This document shows, in pieces, positions 1-9,897 of a DNA stretch of 64,000 nt. The position numbers were made by a program, and so were the translations under genes. Below the pieces are notes generated by a model that ran no database searches, was not told where the DNA came from, and saw only the letters and a list, made by a program, of their open reading frames with translations. Position 1 is the stretch's first letter, and each line of letters begins with the position of its first letter. Source of the stretch: Bos javanicus. Its lineage: Eukaryota > Chordata > Mammalia > Artiodactyla > Bovidae. The stretch spans positions 124,001-188,000 of the forward strand of contig NW_026893844.1 in assembly GCF_032452875.1 (NCBI RefSeq), read 5' to 3'.

Positions 1-114
1 ATGCCTGGGCTGCTAAGACCCACTCGAGAAGGTGTCTAGGGTGAGGCACCTTTCGCTATTCGAGAGGGCGCCTCCGGCCTACGTAAGTGGTGCAAACTTC
101 TTGTCTTGAAGTTT

Positions 115-120
115 GATTGG
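115..120 (-). promoter_or_regulatory. Inverted CCAAT box in LTR (exemplar)
   Basis: GATTGG on the plus strand reads CCAATC on the minus strand. It sits about 97 bp upstream of the TATA element and is kept in nearly all LTR copies. The LTR at 51483 reads GATTTG instead, losing the box. A CCAAT box at this distance is usual for an RNA polymerase II promoter; use here is inferred. Confidence 0.5.
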
Positions 121-216
121 TCTTCCGCTTAAACCAAGCTACTCAGTCTCTTTTCTCCACCGAATTTTCCTACTGAGCTCTCCTCATACTATTATTCTTG
201 ACATCTCTGATTAGCA

Positions 217-222
217 TATAAA
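217..222 (+). promoter_or_regulatory. TATA element of LTR (exemplar)
   Basis: TATAAA lies 60 bp before the LTR end. Copies before A and C units read TATAAAGAG; most copies before B units read TATAAATAG. If it is a TATA box, transcription would start near 245-252 and leave only about 35 bp of R-U5, which is short for a retroviral LTR. It could instead be a variant poly(A) signal, as I find no AATAAA in the LTR. Both readings remain open. Confidence 0.5.
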
Positions 223-265
223 GAGTCGCCTAGGCCATCTCTCCTTCGAATACCCTGGATCAGTT

Positions 266-278
266 GGGGCTGGTCCCC
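266..278 (+). other. Small hairpin at LTR end (exemplar)
   Basis: GGGG, a five-base loop, then CCCC, just before the terminal CCCCGGCA. It is present in every LTR copy I read. Confidence 0.5.
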
Positions 279-284
279 GGCAGG

Positions 285-302
285 TGGCGACCGAACAGGG
301 AC
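285..302 (+). other. Primer-binding site for tRNA-Lys3 (exemplar)
   Basis: The 18 bases beginning TGGCGACCGAACAGGG match the complement of the tRNA-Lys3 3' end at 17 positions; the exception is A in place of C at the sixth base. It begins two bases after the LTR's CA. Reverse transcription of a lysine-primed retroelement starts at such a site. All 42 copies occur at the unit starts; the copies at 9898 and 50674 carry a further mismatch. The same A mismatch in every copy means it predates amplification. Confidence 0.86.
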
Positions 303-328
303 CTCAGGAGGCGATACTCAAAGAGCTG

Positions 329-523
329 AGCAGACACGAACCACGCAATCAGCAGGCAATAAGCATGGAGCTCAGCAGTAACGAATCATGCTGCTCAACT
401 GGCAATAATCAAGCACGTGACCAGGCAGGAATCACGCAGCTCAGCTGGCAATTGTCAAGCAGATGAGCCGACAGGAATCACGCAGCTCAGCTGGCAATTG
501 TCATGCAGATGAGCCGGCAGGAA
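329..523 (+). repeat. Leader tandem subrepeats, ~46 bp (exemplar)
   Basis: Successive copies start near GAACCACGC (339), GAATCATGC (384), GAATCACGC (430 and 476) and GAATCACGC (522). They are 45-46 bp each, and the two 23-bp halves of a copy match at about 15 of 23 positions. Class A has one more copy than classes B and C. The 23-bp period is the same as in the downstream array. Confidence 0.7.
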
Positions 524-1162
524 TCACGCAGCTCAGCAGGCCCTGATCACGTGACTCTGCAGGCACTGATCACGTGGCTGATCAAGTCCAGATCACGTGA
601 CTGAGCATGCACTGATCACGTGGCTATCATGCACTGAGGACGTGGCTGTTCGGGCACTGATCACGTGTTTATCAGGCAGTGATCAGTGACTGACAGGCGC
701 TGATCATGGGACTGTGCACGCACTGATCACGTGGCTGATCATGCACTGATCACGTGACTGCGCATGCACTGATGACGTGGCTGTTCGGGCACTGATCACG
801 TGTTTATCAGGCAGTGATCAGTGACTGACAGGCGCTGATCAGGGGACTGTGCACGCACTGATCAGGTGGCTGATCAGGAACTGGCCACCTGACCGTGCAT
901 GCAGTGATCACGTGGCTGGTCGTTCACTGATCACGTGATTATCATACGGTGATCACGTGACTGAGAGGCGCTGATCACGTGACTGTGCCGTCAGTGATCA
1001 CGTGTCTGAGCAGGCACTGATATCGTGACTGAGCATGCACTGATCATGTGCCGGGAGCCGGGGAGGCATTCCACTCTGGACAAAGGTCATGAGGAAGGAG
1101 GCTCGGCATACGCAAATGCGGGATCGAGCCTCAGGAGTCCACCCAGATGTTCTCGAGCATCT

Positions 1163-1175
1163 CCCCCCAAAAAAA
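1163..1175 (+). repeat. C-run/A-run length-variable tract in LTR (exemplar)
   Basis: A run of C followed by a run of A. Across complete LTRs the C run varies from 6 to 8 and the A run from 6 to 9, which accounts for most LTR length differences. It shifts all reading frames through the LTR, arguing against coding use. Confidence 0.8.
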
Positions 1176-1223
1176 CCGGAGTCTGCCTACTGTATTGCTT
1201 TGTGCTCTCACCTCTGATTTCAC

Positions 1224-1239
1224 TGGGGGCTGTCCCCCA
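1224..1239 (+). other. Perfect hairpin in LTR upstream half (exemplar)
   Basis: TGGGGG, loop CTGT, CCCCCA: six paired bases and a four-base loop. Kept in nearly all complete LTRs and absent from truncated ones, which start downstream of it. Confidence 0.55.
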
Positions 1240-1651
1240 CCACCATCTCGCTCTCTCTGTCAAAGAGTTAACTTAGAGCTCCAATTCATAAAGTTCCTTG
1301 TCATTCTTCCCTTTAACTTCCAGCTGAGTCTCCATCTGGAGCGCGGAACCCACCACGCTTACTAATTATGCCTGGGCTGCTAAGACCCACTCGAGAAGGT
1401 GTCTAGGGTGAGGCACCTTTCGCTATTCGAGAGGGCGCCTCCGGCCTACGTAAGTGGTGCAAACTTCTTGTCTTGAAGTTTGATTGGTCTTCCGCGTAAA
1501 CCAAGCTACTCAGTCTCTTTTCTACACCGAATTTTCCTACTGAGCTCTCCTCATACTATTATTCTTGACATCTCTGATTAGCATATAAATAGTCGCCTAG
1601 GCCATCTCTCCTTCGAATACCCTGGATCAGTTGGGGCTGGTCCCCGGCAGG

Positions 1652-2414
1652 TGGCGACCGAACAGGGACCTCAGGAGGCGATACTCAAAGAGCTGAGCAG
1701 ACACGAACCACGCAATCAGCAGGCAAAAAGCATGGAGCTCAGCAGTGACGAATCATGCTGCTCAACTGGCAATAATCAAGCACGTGACCAGGCAGGAATC
1801 ACGCAGCTCAGCTGGCAATTGTCAAGCAGATGAGCCGGCAGGAATCACGCAGCTCAGCAGGCCCTGATCACGTGACTCTGCAGGCACTGATCACGTGGCT
1901 GATCAAGTCCAGATCACGTGACTGAGCATGCACTGATCACGCGGCTATCATGCACTGATGACGTGACTGCGCATGCACTGATGACGTGGCTGATCGGGCA
2001 CTGATCACATGGCTCATCATGCACTGATCACGTGTTTATCAGGCAATGATCAGTGACTGACAGGCGCTGATCATGGGACTGTGCACGCACTGATCACGTG
2101 GCTATCATGCACTGATCACGTGACTGCGCATGCACTGATGACGTGGCTGTTCGGGCACTGATCACGTGTTTATCAGGCAGTGATCAGTGACTGACAGGCA
2201 CTGATCAGGGGACTGTGCACGCACTGATCAGGTGGCTGATCAGGAACTGACCACCTGACCACGCATGCAGTGATCACGTGGCTGGTCGTTCACTGATCAC
2301 GTGTTTATCCTACGGTGATCACGTGACTGAGAGGCGCTGATCACGTGACTGTACCGTCAGTGATCACGTGGCTGAGCAGGCACTGATATCGTGACTGAGC
2401 ATGCACTGATCATG
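1652..2414 (+). repeat. Unit 2 internal segment, class B
   Basis: Diagnostic B bases: GGCAAAAAGCATGG in the leader, CACGCGGCTATC and GATCGGGCAC in the array. The leader lacks the additional 46-bp copy. Reference copy for class B. Confidence 0.85.
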
Positions 2415-3018
2415 TGCCGGGAGCCGGGGAGGCATTCCACTCTGGAAAAAGGTCATGAGGAAGGAGGCTCGGCATACGCAAATGCGGGATGGAGCCACAG
2501 GAGTCCACCCGGATGTTCTCGAGCATCTCCCCCCCCAAAAAAAACCGGAGTCTGCCTACTGTATTGCTTTGTGCTCTCACCTCTGATTTCACTGGGGGCT
2601 GTCCCCCACCACCATCTCGCTCTCTCTGTCAAAGAGTTAACTTAGAGCTCCAATTCATAAAGTTCCTTGTCATTCTTCCCTTTAACTTCCAGCTGAGTCT
2701 CCATCTGGAGCGCGGAACCCACCACACTTACTAATTATGCCTGGGCTGCTAAGACCCACTCGAGAAGGTGTCTAGGGTGAGGCACCTTGCGCTATTCGAG
2801 AGGGCGCCTGCGGCCTACGTAAGTGGTGCAAACTTCTTGTCTTGAAGTTTGATTGGTCTTCCGCGTAAACCAAGCTACTCAGTCTCTTTTCTCCACCGAA
2901 TTTTCCTACTGAGCTCTCCTCATACTATTATTCTTGACATCTCTGATTAGCATATAAAGAGTCGCCTAGGCCATCTCTCCTTCGAATACCCTGGATCAGT
3001 TGGGGCTGGTCCCCGGCA
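2415..3018 (+). mobile_element. Complete LTR, 604 bp, B-to-C type
   Basis: Diagnostic bases: GAAAAAGG, GATGGAGCCAC, ACCACACTTAC, CCTGCGGCC and TATAAAGAG. Private: CACCTTGCGC where others read CACCTTTCGC. Longest tract form, 8 C then 8 A. Confidence 0.86.
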
Positions 3019-3518
3019 GGTGGCGACCGAACAGGGACCTCAGGAGGCGATACTCAAAGAGCTGAGCAGACACGAACCACGCAATCAGCAGGCAATAAGC
3101 ATGGAGCTCAGCAGTGACGAATCATGCTGCTCAACTGGCAATAATCAAGCACGTGACCAGGCAGGAATCACGCAGCTCAGCTGGCAACTGTCAAGCAGAT
3201 GAGCCGGCAGGAATCACGCAGCTCAGCAGGCCCTGATCACGTGACTCTGCAGGCACTGATCACGTGGCTGATCACACACGTATCACGTGACTGATCATGC
3301 ACTGATCACGTGGCTATCATGCACTGATCACGTGGCAATCATGCACTGATCACGTGGCTGATTATGCAATGATCACGTAATTGATCATTCACTGATCACG
3401 TGGCTGATCATGCACTGATACCGTGACTGATCATGCACTGATCACGTGACGGATCATGCACTGATCATGTGACTGATCATGCGCTCATCATGTTTGCTAT
3501 CATACACTGATGAAGTGC

Positions 3519-3769
3519 CTCTGGAGGCAATATACAAAGAGCAGAGTAGGCACGAATCATACAGTCAGCAGGCAATAATCATTGAACTCAGGTGTGAGGA
3601 ATCATGCTGCTCAGCTGGCAATAATCAAGCAGCTGAGCAGGCAGGAATTACGCAGCACAGCTGGCAATTGTCAAGCAGATGACAGGCAGGAATCTTGCAG
3701 CTCAGATTGCAATTGTCAAGCAGATGAACAGACAGTAATCACGCAGCTCAGCAGACCCTGATCACGTGA
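3519..3769 (+). repeat. Diverged leader copy without LTR or primer site (exemplar)
   Basis: It aligns with the canonical leader from the base right after the primer-binding site (CTCTGGAGGC against CTCAGGAGGC at 303) through the 46-bp subrepeats and back into array. Upstream of that base the similarity stops and CACGTG array takes over. Many substitutions separate it from the canonical leader, while the 11 complete C units share it almost unchanged, so this duplication is older than C-unit amplification. Confidence 0.8.
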
Positions 3770-4769
3770 CTGAGCATGCACTGTTCACGTGGCTGATCAC
3801 ACACCTGTCACGTGACTGATCATGCACTGATCACGTGGCACTCATGCACTGATCACATGGCTGATCATACTCTGCTCACGTAACTGATCATGCACATATC
3901 ACGTGGCCATCATGCACTGCTCAAGTGGCTGGTCATGCAATGATCACGTAGCTACCATATACTGGTCACGTGATTCATCATGCACAGATCACGTAAATGA
4001 TCATGCACTGTTCAAGTGACTGATCATGTACTGATCACGTGACTGATCATGCACTGATCACATGGCTATCATGCACTGCTCACGTGGCTGATCATGCAGT
4101 GATCATGTAGCATCCATGTACTGGTCACGTGACTGATCATGCACTGATCACGTAATTGATCCTGAACTGATCACGTGGCTCATCATGCACTGATCAGGTG
4201 ACTGTTCACCCACTGATCACTTGACTGATCATGTACTGATCACGTGGCTATAATGCACTGATCACGTGGCTGATCATACACTGTTCACGAGCCAGGTCAT
4301 GCACAGATCACGTGACTAATCATGAACTGATCACGTGGCTATAATTCACTGATCACGTGGATTTCATACACTGATTACGTTCCTGTCATGCACAGATCAC
4401 GTGACTAATCATGAACTGATCACGTAGGCATCATGCACTGATCACGTTGCTGATCATACACTGTTAACGTGTCTGATCATGCACTGATCACGTGGCTGAT
4501 CATACACTGCTCATGTAGCTAATCATGCACTTATGACGTGTCTATCATGCAGTGCTCACGTGGCTGATCCTGCAATGATCACGTAGCTAACATCTACTGG
4601 TCACGTGACTGATCATGCAAAGGTAACGTAATTGATCATGCACAGATCACGTGACTGATCATGCACTGATCACGTGGCTATCATGCACTACTCACGTGGC
4701 TGATCATGCAATGATCACGTGACTGATCATGCACTGATCACGTGGCTATTATGCACTGCTCACGTGGCT
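3770..4769 (+). repeat. Long ~23-bp CACGTG array (exemplar)
   Basis: About one kilobase of a 22-23-bp repeat of the form CTGATCATGCA + CTGATCACGTGG/A. Intact CACGTG often sits in TCACGTGA or TCACGTGG. Decayed sites include CACGTA, CACATG, CATGTG, CAAGTG and CACGAG. CACGTG is the E-box core for USF, MYC/MAX, MITF/TFE and CLOCK/BMAL1 families. Chance would give less than one per kilobase. Binding is not shown by sequence alone. Confidence 0.8.
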
Positions 4770-5080
4770 GAGCGCGGAACCCACCACGCTTACTAATTAT
4801 GCCTGGGCTGCTAAGACCCACTCGAGAAGGTGTCTAGGGTGAGGCACCTTTCGCTATTCGAGAGGGCGCCTCCGGCCTACGTAAGTGGTGCAAACTTCTT
4901 GTCTTGAAGTTTGATTGGTCTTCCGCTTAAACCAAGCTACTCAGTCTCTTTTCTCCACCGAATTTTCCTACTGAGCTCTCCTCATACTATTATTCTTGAC
5001 ATCTCTGATTAGCATATAAAGAGTCGCCTAGGCCATCTCTCCTTCGAATACCCTGGATCAGTTGGGGCTGGTCCCCGGCA
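4770..5080 (+). mobile_element. 5'-truncated LTR, 311 bp
   Basis: Joins the C array directly at GAGCGCGGAACC and lacks the first 290 bp of the LTR, including the C/A tract and the six-pair hairpin. The CCAAT and TATA elements remain. Marker CTTAAACC replaces GCGTAAACC. Reference copy for this class. Confidence 0.86.
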
Positions 5081-5082
5081 GG

Positions 5083-5863
5083 TGGCGACCGAACAGGGAC
5101 CTCAGGAGGCGATACTCAAAGAGCTGAGCAGACACGAACCACGCAATCAGCAGGCAATAAGCATGGAGCTCAGCAGTGACGAATCATGCTGCTCAACTGG
5201 CAATAATCAAGCACGTGACCAGGCAGGAATCACGCAGCTCAGCTGGCAATTGTCAAGCAGATGAGCGACAGGAATCACGCAGCTCAGCTGGCAATTGTCA
5301 TGCAGATGAGCCGGCAGGAATCACGCAGCTCAGCAGGCCCTGATCACGTGACTCTGCAGGCACTGATCACGTGGCTGATCAAGTCCAGATCACGTGACTG
5401 AGCATGCACTGATCACGTGGCTATCATGCACTGATGACGTGACTGCGCATGCACTGATGAGGCTGTTCGGCACTGATCACGTGTTTATCAGGCAGTGATC
5501 AGTGACTGACAGGCGCTGATCATGGGACTGTGCACGCACTGATCACGTGGCTATCATGCACTGATCACGTGACTGCGCATGCACTGATGACGTGGCTGTT
5601 CGGGCACTGATCACGTGTTTATCAGGCAGTGATCAGTGACTGACAGGCGCTGATCAGGGGACTGTGCACGCACTGATCAGGTGGCTGATCAGGAACTGGC
5701 CACCTGACCGTGCATGCAGTGATCACGTGGCTGGTCGTTCACTGATCACGTGATTATCATACGGTGATCACGTGACTGAGAGGCGCTGATCACGTGACTG
5801 TGCCGTCAGTGATCACGTGTCTGAGCAGGCACTGATATCGTGACTGAGCATGCACTGATCATG
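5083..5863 (+). repeat. Unit 4 internal segment, class A
   Basis: Private small deletions: GATGAGCGACAGG in the leader (one C lost) and GATGAGGCTGTTCGGCAC in the array. Confidence 0.85.
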
Positions 5864-6466
5864 TGCCGGGAGCCGGGGAGGCATTCCACTCTGGACAAAG
5901 GTCATGAGGAAGGAGGCTCGGCATACGCAAATGCGGGATCGAGCCTCAGGAGTCCACCCAGATGTTCTCGAGCATCTCCCCCCCAAAAAAAACCGGAGTC
6001 TGCCTACTGTATTGCTTTGTGCTCTCACCTCTGATTTCACTGGGGGCTGTCCCCCACCACCATCTCGCTCTCTCTGTCAAAGAGTTAACTTAGAGCTCCA
6101 ATTCATAAAGTTCCTTGTCATTCTTCCCTTTAACTTCCAGCTGAGTCTCCATCTGGAGCGCGGAACCCACCACGCTTACTAATTATGCCTGGGCTGCTAA
6201 GACCCACTCGAGAAGGTGTCTAGGGTGAGGCACCTTTCGCTATTCGAGAGGGCGCCTCCGGCCTACGTAAGTGGTGCAAACTTCTTGTCTTGAAGTTTGA
6301 TTGGTCTTCCGCGTAAACCAAGCTACTCAGTCTCTTTTCTCCACCGAATTTTCCTACTGAGCTCTCCTCATACTATTATTCTTGACATCTCTGATTAGCA
6401 TATAAATAGTCGCCTAGGCCATCTCTCCTTCGAATACCCTGGATCAGTTGGGGCTGGTCCCCGGCA
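5864..6466 (+). mobile_element. Complete LTR, 603 bp, A-to-B type
   Basis: Standard A-to-B bases, except CTCCACCG where this class usually has CTACACCG. Confidence 0.86.
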
Positions 6467-6468
6467 GG

Positions 6469-7231
6469 TGGCGACCGAACAGGGACCTCAGGAGGCGATA
6501 CTCAAAGAGCTGAGCAGACACGAACCACGCAATCAGCAGGCAAAAAGCATGGAGCTCAGCAGTGACGAATCATGCTGCTCAACTGGCAATAATCAAGCAC
6601 GTGACCAGGCAGGAATCACGCAGCTCAGCTGGCAATTGTCAAGCAGATGAGCCGGCAGGAATCACGCAGCTCAGCAGGCCCTGATCACGTGACTCTGCAG
6701 GCACTGATCACGTGGCTGATCAAGTCCAGATCACGTGACTGAGCATGCACTGATCACGCGGCTATCATGCACTGATGACGTGACTGCGCATGCACTGATG
6801 ACGTGGCTGATCGGGCACTGATCACATGGCTCATCATGCACTGATCACGTGTTTATCAGGCAATGATCAGTGACTGACAGGCGCTGATCATGGGACTGTG
6901 CACGCACTGATCACGTGGCTATCATGCACTGATCACGTGACTGCGCATGCACTGATGACGTGGCTGTTCGGGCACTGATCACGTGTTTATCAGGCAGTGA
7001 TCAGTGACTGACAGGCACTGATCAGGGGACTGTGCACGCACTGATCAGGTGGCTGATCAGGAACTGACCACCTGACCACGCATGCAGTGATCACGTGGCT
7101 GGTCGTTCACTGATCACGTGTTTATCCTACGGTGATCACGTGACTGAGAGGCGCTGATCACGTGACTGTACCGTCAGTGATCACGTGGCTGAGCAGGCAC
7201 TGATATCGTGACTGAGCATGCACTGATCATG
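6469..7231 (+). repeat. Unit 5 internal segment, class B
   Basis: Close to the class reference at 1652, same length (763 bp). Confidence 0.85.
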
Positions 7232-7833
7232 TGCCGGGAGCCGGGGAGGCATTCCACTCTGGAAAAAGGTCATGAGGAAGGAGGCTCGGCATACGCAAAT
7301 GCGGGATGGAGCCACAGGAGTCCACCCGGATGTTCTCGAGCATCTCCCCCCCAAAAAAACCGGAGTCTGCCTACTGTATTGCTTTGTGCTCTCACCTCTG
7401 ATTTCACTGGGGGCTGTCCCCCACCACCATCTCGCTCTCTCTGTCAAAGAGTTAACTTAGAGCTCCAATTCATAAAGTTCCTTGTCATTCTTCCCTTTAA
7501 CTTCCAGCTGAGTCTCCATCTGGAGCGCGGAACCCACCACACTTACTAATTATGCCTGGGCTGCTAAGACCCACTCGAGAAGGTGTCTAGGGTGAGGCAC
7601 CTTTCGCTATTCGAGAGGGCGCCTGCGGCCTACGTAAGTGGTGCAAACTTCTTGTCTTGAAGTTTGATTGGTCTTCCGCGTAAACCAAGCTACTCAGTCT
7701 CTTTTCTCCACCGAATTTTCCTACTGAGCTCTCCTCATACTATTATTCTTGACATCTCTGATTAGCATATAAAGAGTCGCCTAGGCCATCTCTCCTTCGA
7801 ATACCCTGGATCAGTTGGGGCTGGTCCCCGGCA
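7232..7833 (+). mobile_element. Complete LTR, 602 bp, B-to-C type
   Basis: Standard B-to-C bases. Confidence 0.86.
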
Positions 7834-7835
7834 GG

Positions 7836-9584
7836 TGGCGACCGAACAGGGACCTCAGGAGGCGATACTCAAAGAGCTGAGCAGACACGAACCACGCAAT
7901 CAGCAGGCAATAAGCATGGAGCTCAGCAGTGACGAATCATGCTGCTCAACTGGCAATAATCAAGCACGTGACCAGGCAGGAATCACGCAGCTCAGCTGGC
8001 AACTGTCAAGCAGATGAGCCGGCAGGAATCACGCAGCTCAGCAGGCCCTGATCACGTGACTCTGCAGGCACTGATCACGTGGCTGATCACACACGTATCA
8101 CGTGACTGATCATGCACTGATCACGTGGCTATCATGCACTGATCACGTGGCAATCATGCACTGATCACGTGGCTGATTATGCAATGATCACGTAATTGAT
8201 CATTCACTGATCACGTGGCTGATCATGCACTGATACCGTGACTGATCATGCACTGATCACGTGACGGATCATGCACTGATCATGTGACTGATCATGCGCT
8301 CATCATGTTTGCTATCATACACTGATGAAGTGCCTCTGGAGGCAATATACAAAGAGCAGAGTAGGCACGAATCATACAGTCAGCAGGCAATAATCATTGA
8401 ACTCAGGTGTGAGGAATCATGCTGCTCAGCTGGCAATAATCAAGCAGCTGAGCAGGCAGGAATTACGCAGCACAGCTGGCAATTGTCAAGCAGATGACAG
8501 GCAGGAATCTTGCAGCTCAGATTGCAATTGTCAAGCAGATGAACAGACAGTAATCACGCAGCTCAGCAGACCCTGATCACGTGACTGAGCATGCACTGTT
8601 CACGTGGCTGATCACACACCTGTCACGTGACTGATCATGCACTGATCACGTGGCACTCATGCACTGATCACATGGCTGATCATACTCTGCTCACGTAACT
8701 GATCATGCACATATCACGTGGCCATCATGCACTGCTCAAGTGGCTGGTCATGCAATGATCACGTAGCTACCATATACTGGTCACGTGATTCATCATGCAC
8801 AGATCACGTAAATGATCATGCACTGTTCAAGTGACTGATCATGTACTGATCACGTGACTGATCATGCACTGATCACATGGCTATCATGCACTGCTCACGT
8901 GGCTGATCATGCAGTGATCATGTAGCATCCATGTACTGGTCACGTGACTGATCATGCACTGATCACGTAATTGATCCTGAACTGATCACGTGGCTCATCA
9001 TGCACTGATCAGGTGACTGTTCACCCACTGATCACTTGACTGATCATGTACTGATCACGTGGCTATAATGCACTGATCACGTGGCTGATCATACACTGTT
9101 CACGAGCCAGGTCATGCACAGATCACGTGACTAATCATGAACTGATCACGTGGCTATAATTCACTGATCACGTGGATTTCATACACTGATTACGTTCCTG
9201 TCATGCACAGATCACGTGACTAATCATGAACTGATCACGTAGGCATCATGCACTGATCACGTTGCTGATCATACACTGTTAACGTGTCTGATCATGCACT
9301 GATCACGTGGCTGATCATACACTGCTCATGTAGCTAATCATGCACTTATGACGTGTCTATCATGCAGTGCTCACGTGGCTGATCCTGCAATGATCACGTA
9401 GCTAACATCTACTGGTCACGTGACTGATCATGCAAAGGTAACGTAATTGATCATGCACAGATCACGTGACTGATCATGCACTGATCACGTGGCTATCATG
9501 CACTACTCACGTGGCTGATCATGCAATGATCACGTGACTGATCATGCACTGATCACGTGGCTATTATGCACTGCTCACGTGGCT
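7836..9584 (+). repeat. Unit 6 internal segment, class C
   Basis: Diverged leader copy at 8334-8584. I saw no private change against unit 3. Confidence 0.86.
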
Positions 9585-9895
9585 GAGCGCGGAACCCACC
9601 ACGCTTACTAATTATGCCTGGGCTGCTAAGACCCACTCGAGAAGGTGTCTAGGGTGAGGCACCTTTCGCTATTCGAGAGGGCGCCTGCGGCCTACGTAAG
9701 TGGTGCAAACTTCTTGTCTTGAAGTTTGATTGGTCTTCCGCTTAAACCAAGCTACTCAGTCTCTTTTCTCCACCGAATTTTCCTACTGAGCTCTCCTCAT
9801 ACTATTATTCTTGACATCTCTGATTAGCATATAAAGAGTCGCCTAGGCCATCTCTCCTTCGAATACCCTGGATCAGTTGGGGCTGGTCCCCGGCA
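9585..9895 (+). mobile_element. 5'-truncated LTR, 311 bp
   Basis: CCTGCGGCC variant with CTTAAACC; same truncation point. Confidence 0.86.
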
Positions 9896-9897
9896 GG

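Larger units (their letters stand above)
1..282 (+). mobile_element. LTR 3' portion (cut by window edge)
   Basis: Carries CCTCCGGCC and CTTAAACC, the markers of the 5'-truncated LTRs that precede A units, so it probably begins just outside the window. It ends CCCCGGCA at 282, two bases before the primer-binding site. Confidence 0.85.
285..1048 (+). repeat. Unit 1 internal segment, class A
   Basis: Primer site, then leader of ~46-bp subrepeats (one more than class B), then CACGTG-rich array. I count 14 intact CACGTG here. Private: AGTAACG in the leader (others AGTGACG), and GAGGACGTGG in the array. Confidence 0.85.
1049..1649 (+). mobile_element. Complete LTR, 601 bp, A-to-B type
   Basis: Opens TGCCGGG and closes CCCGGCA, a perfect 7-bp terminal inverted repeat. 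TGTG at 1047 is an alternative start. Diagnostic bases: GACAAAGG, GATCGAGCC, GCGTAAACC, CTACACCG and TATAAATAG. This is the reference copy for the A-to-B class. It holds an inverted CCAAT box and a TATA element like those described at 115 and 217. No polypurine tract precedes it. Confidence 0.86.
3021..4769 (+). repeat. Unit 3 internal segment, class C
   Basis: Leader has GGCAACTGTCAAGC; array opens with CTGATCACACACGTATC. A diverged leader copy lies at 3519-3769, flanked by CACGTG array on both sides. By eye I count about 33 intact CACGTG in the two array parts. Reference copy for class C. Confidence 0.86.
284..5081 (+). repeat. Higher-order repeat 1, A-B-C, 4798 bp
   Basis: Units begin at 284 (A), 1651 (B) and 3020 (C). 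The A unit shares the variant GAGGACGTGG (around 638-648) with the A unit of the block starting at 37087, linking these two blocks. Confidence 0.85.
5082..9896 (+). repeat. Higher-order repeat 2, A-B-C, 4815 bp
   Basis: Units begin at 5082, 6468 and 7835. The A unit is 1386 bp, in the long A class. Confidence 0.85.

Noticed and set aside
83..88. GTAAGT, a splice donor-like hexamer in the LTR
   Set aside because: It lies upstream of the TATA element, so a transcript from this LTR would not include it. It could matter only for read-through from an upstream unit, and no acceptor partner is evident.
199..222. Bacterial promoter-like TTGACA followed by TATAAA
   Set aside because: The spacing is too short for a sigma-70 promoter and the context is an LTR; TATA/CCAAT logic fits better.
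284..466. 60-residue open frame repeated at all 42 unit starts
   Set aside because: It starts with GTG overlapping the primer-binding site, has no upstream gene context, and its repeat content follows the 46-bp subrepeats. Its preservation is explained by recent homogenisation. Differences between copies include amino-acid changes with no sign of coding constraint that I can see.
3479..3682. 67-residue open frame in every C unit
   Set aside because: It is the diverged copy of the leader, in the same frame as the 60-residue frame because the sequences are homologous, and it is surrounded by satellite array. It has no features of a known protein.
3230..4769. CRISPR-like appearance of short repeats
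   Set aside because: The 22-23-bp copies are contiguous and degenerate with no unique spacers, no leader and no cas genes, and the setting is eukaryotic.
7208..7549. 113-residue open frame across the LTR, and shorter or antisense frames in the same place
   Set aside because: Length changes in the C/A tract shift the frame between copies (62 to 113 residues), and the frame starts in satellite array. Not a gene.
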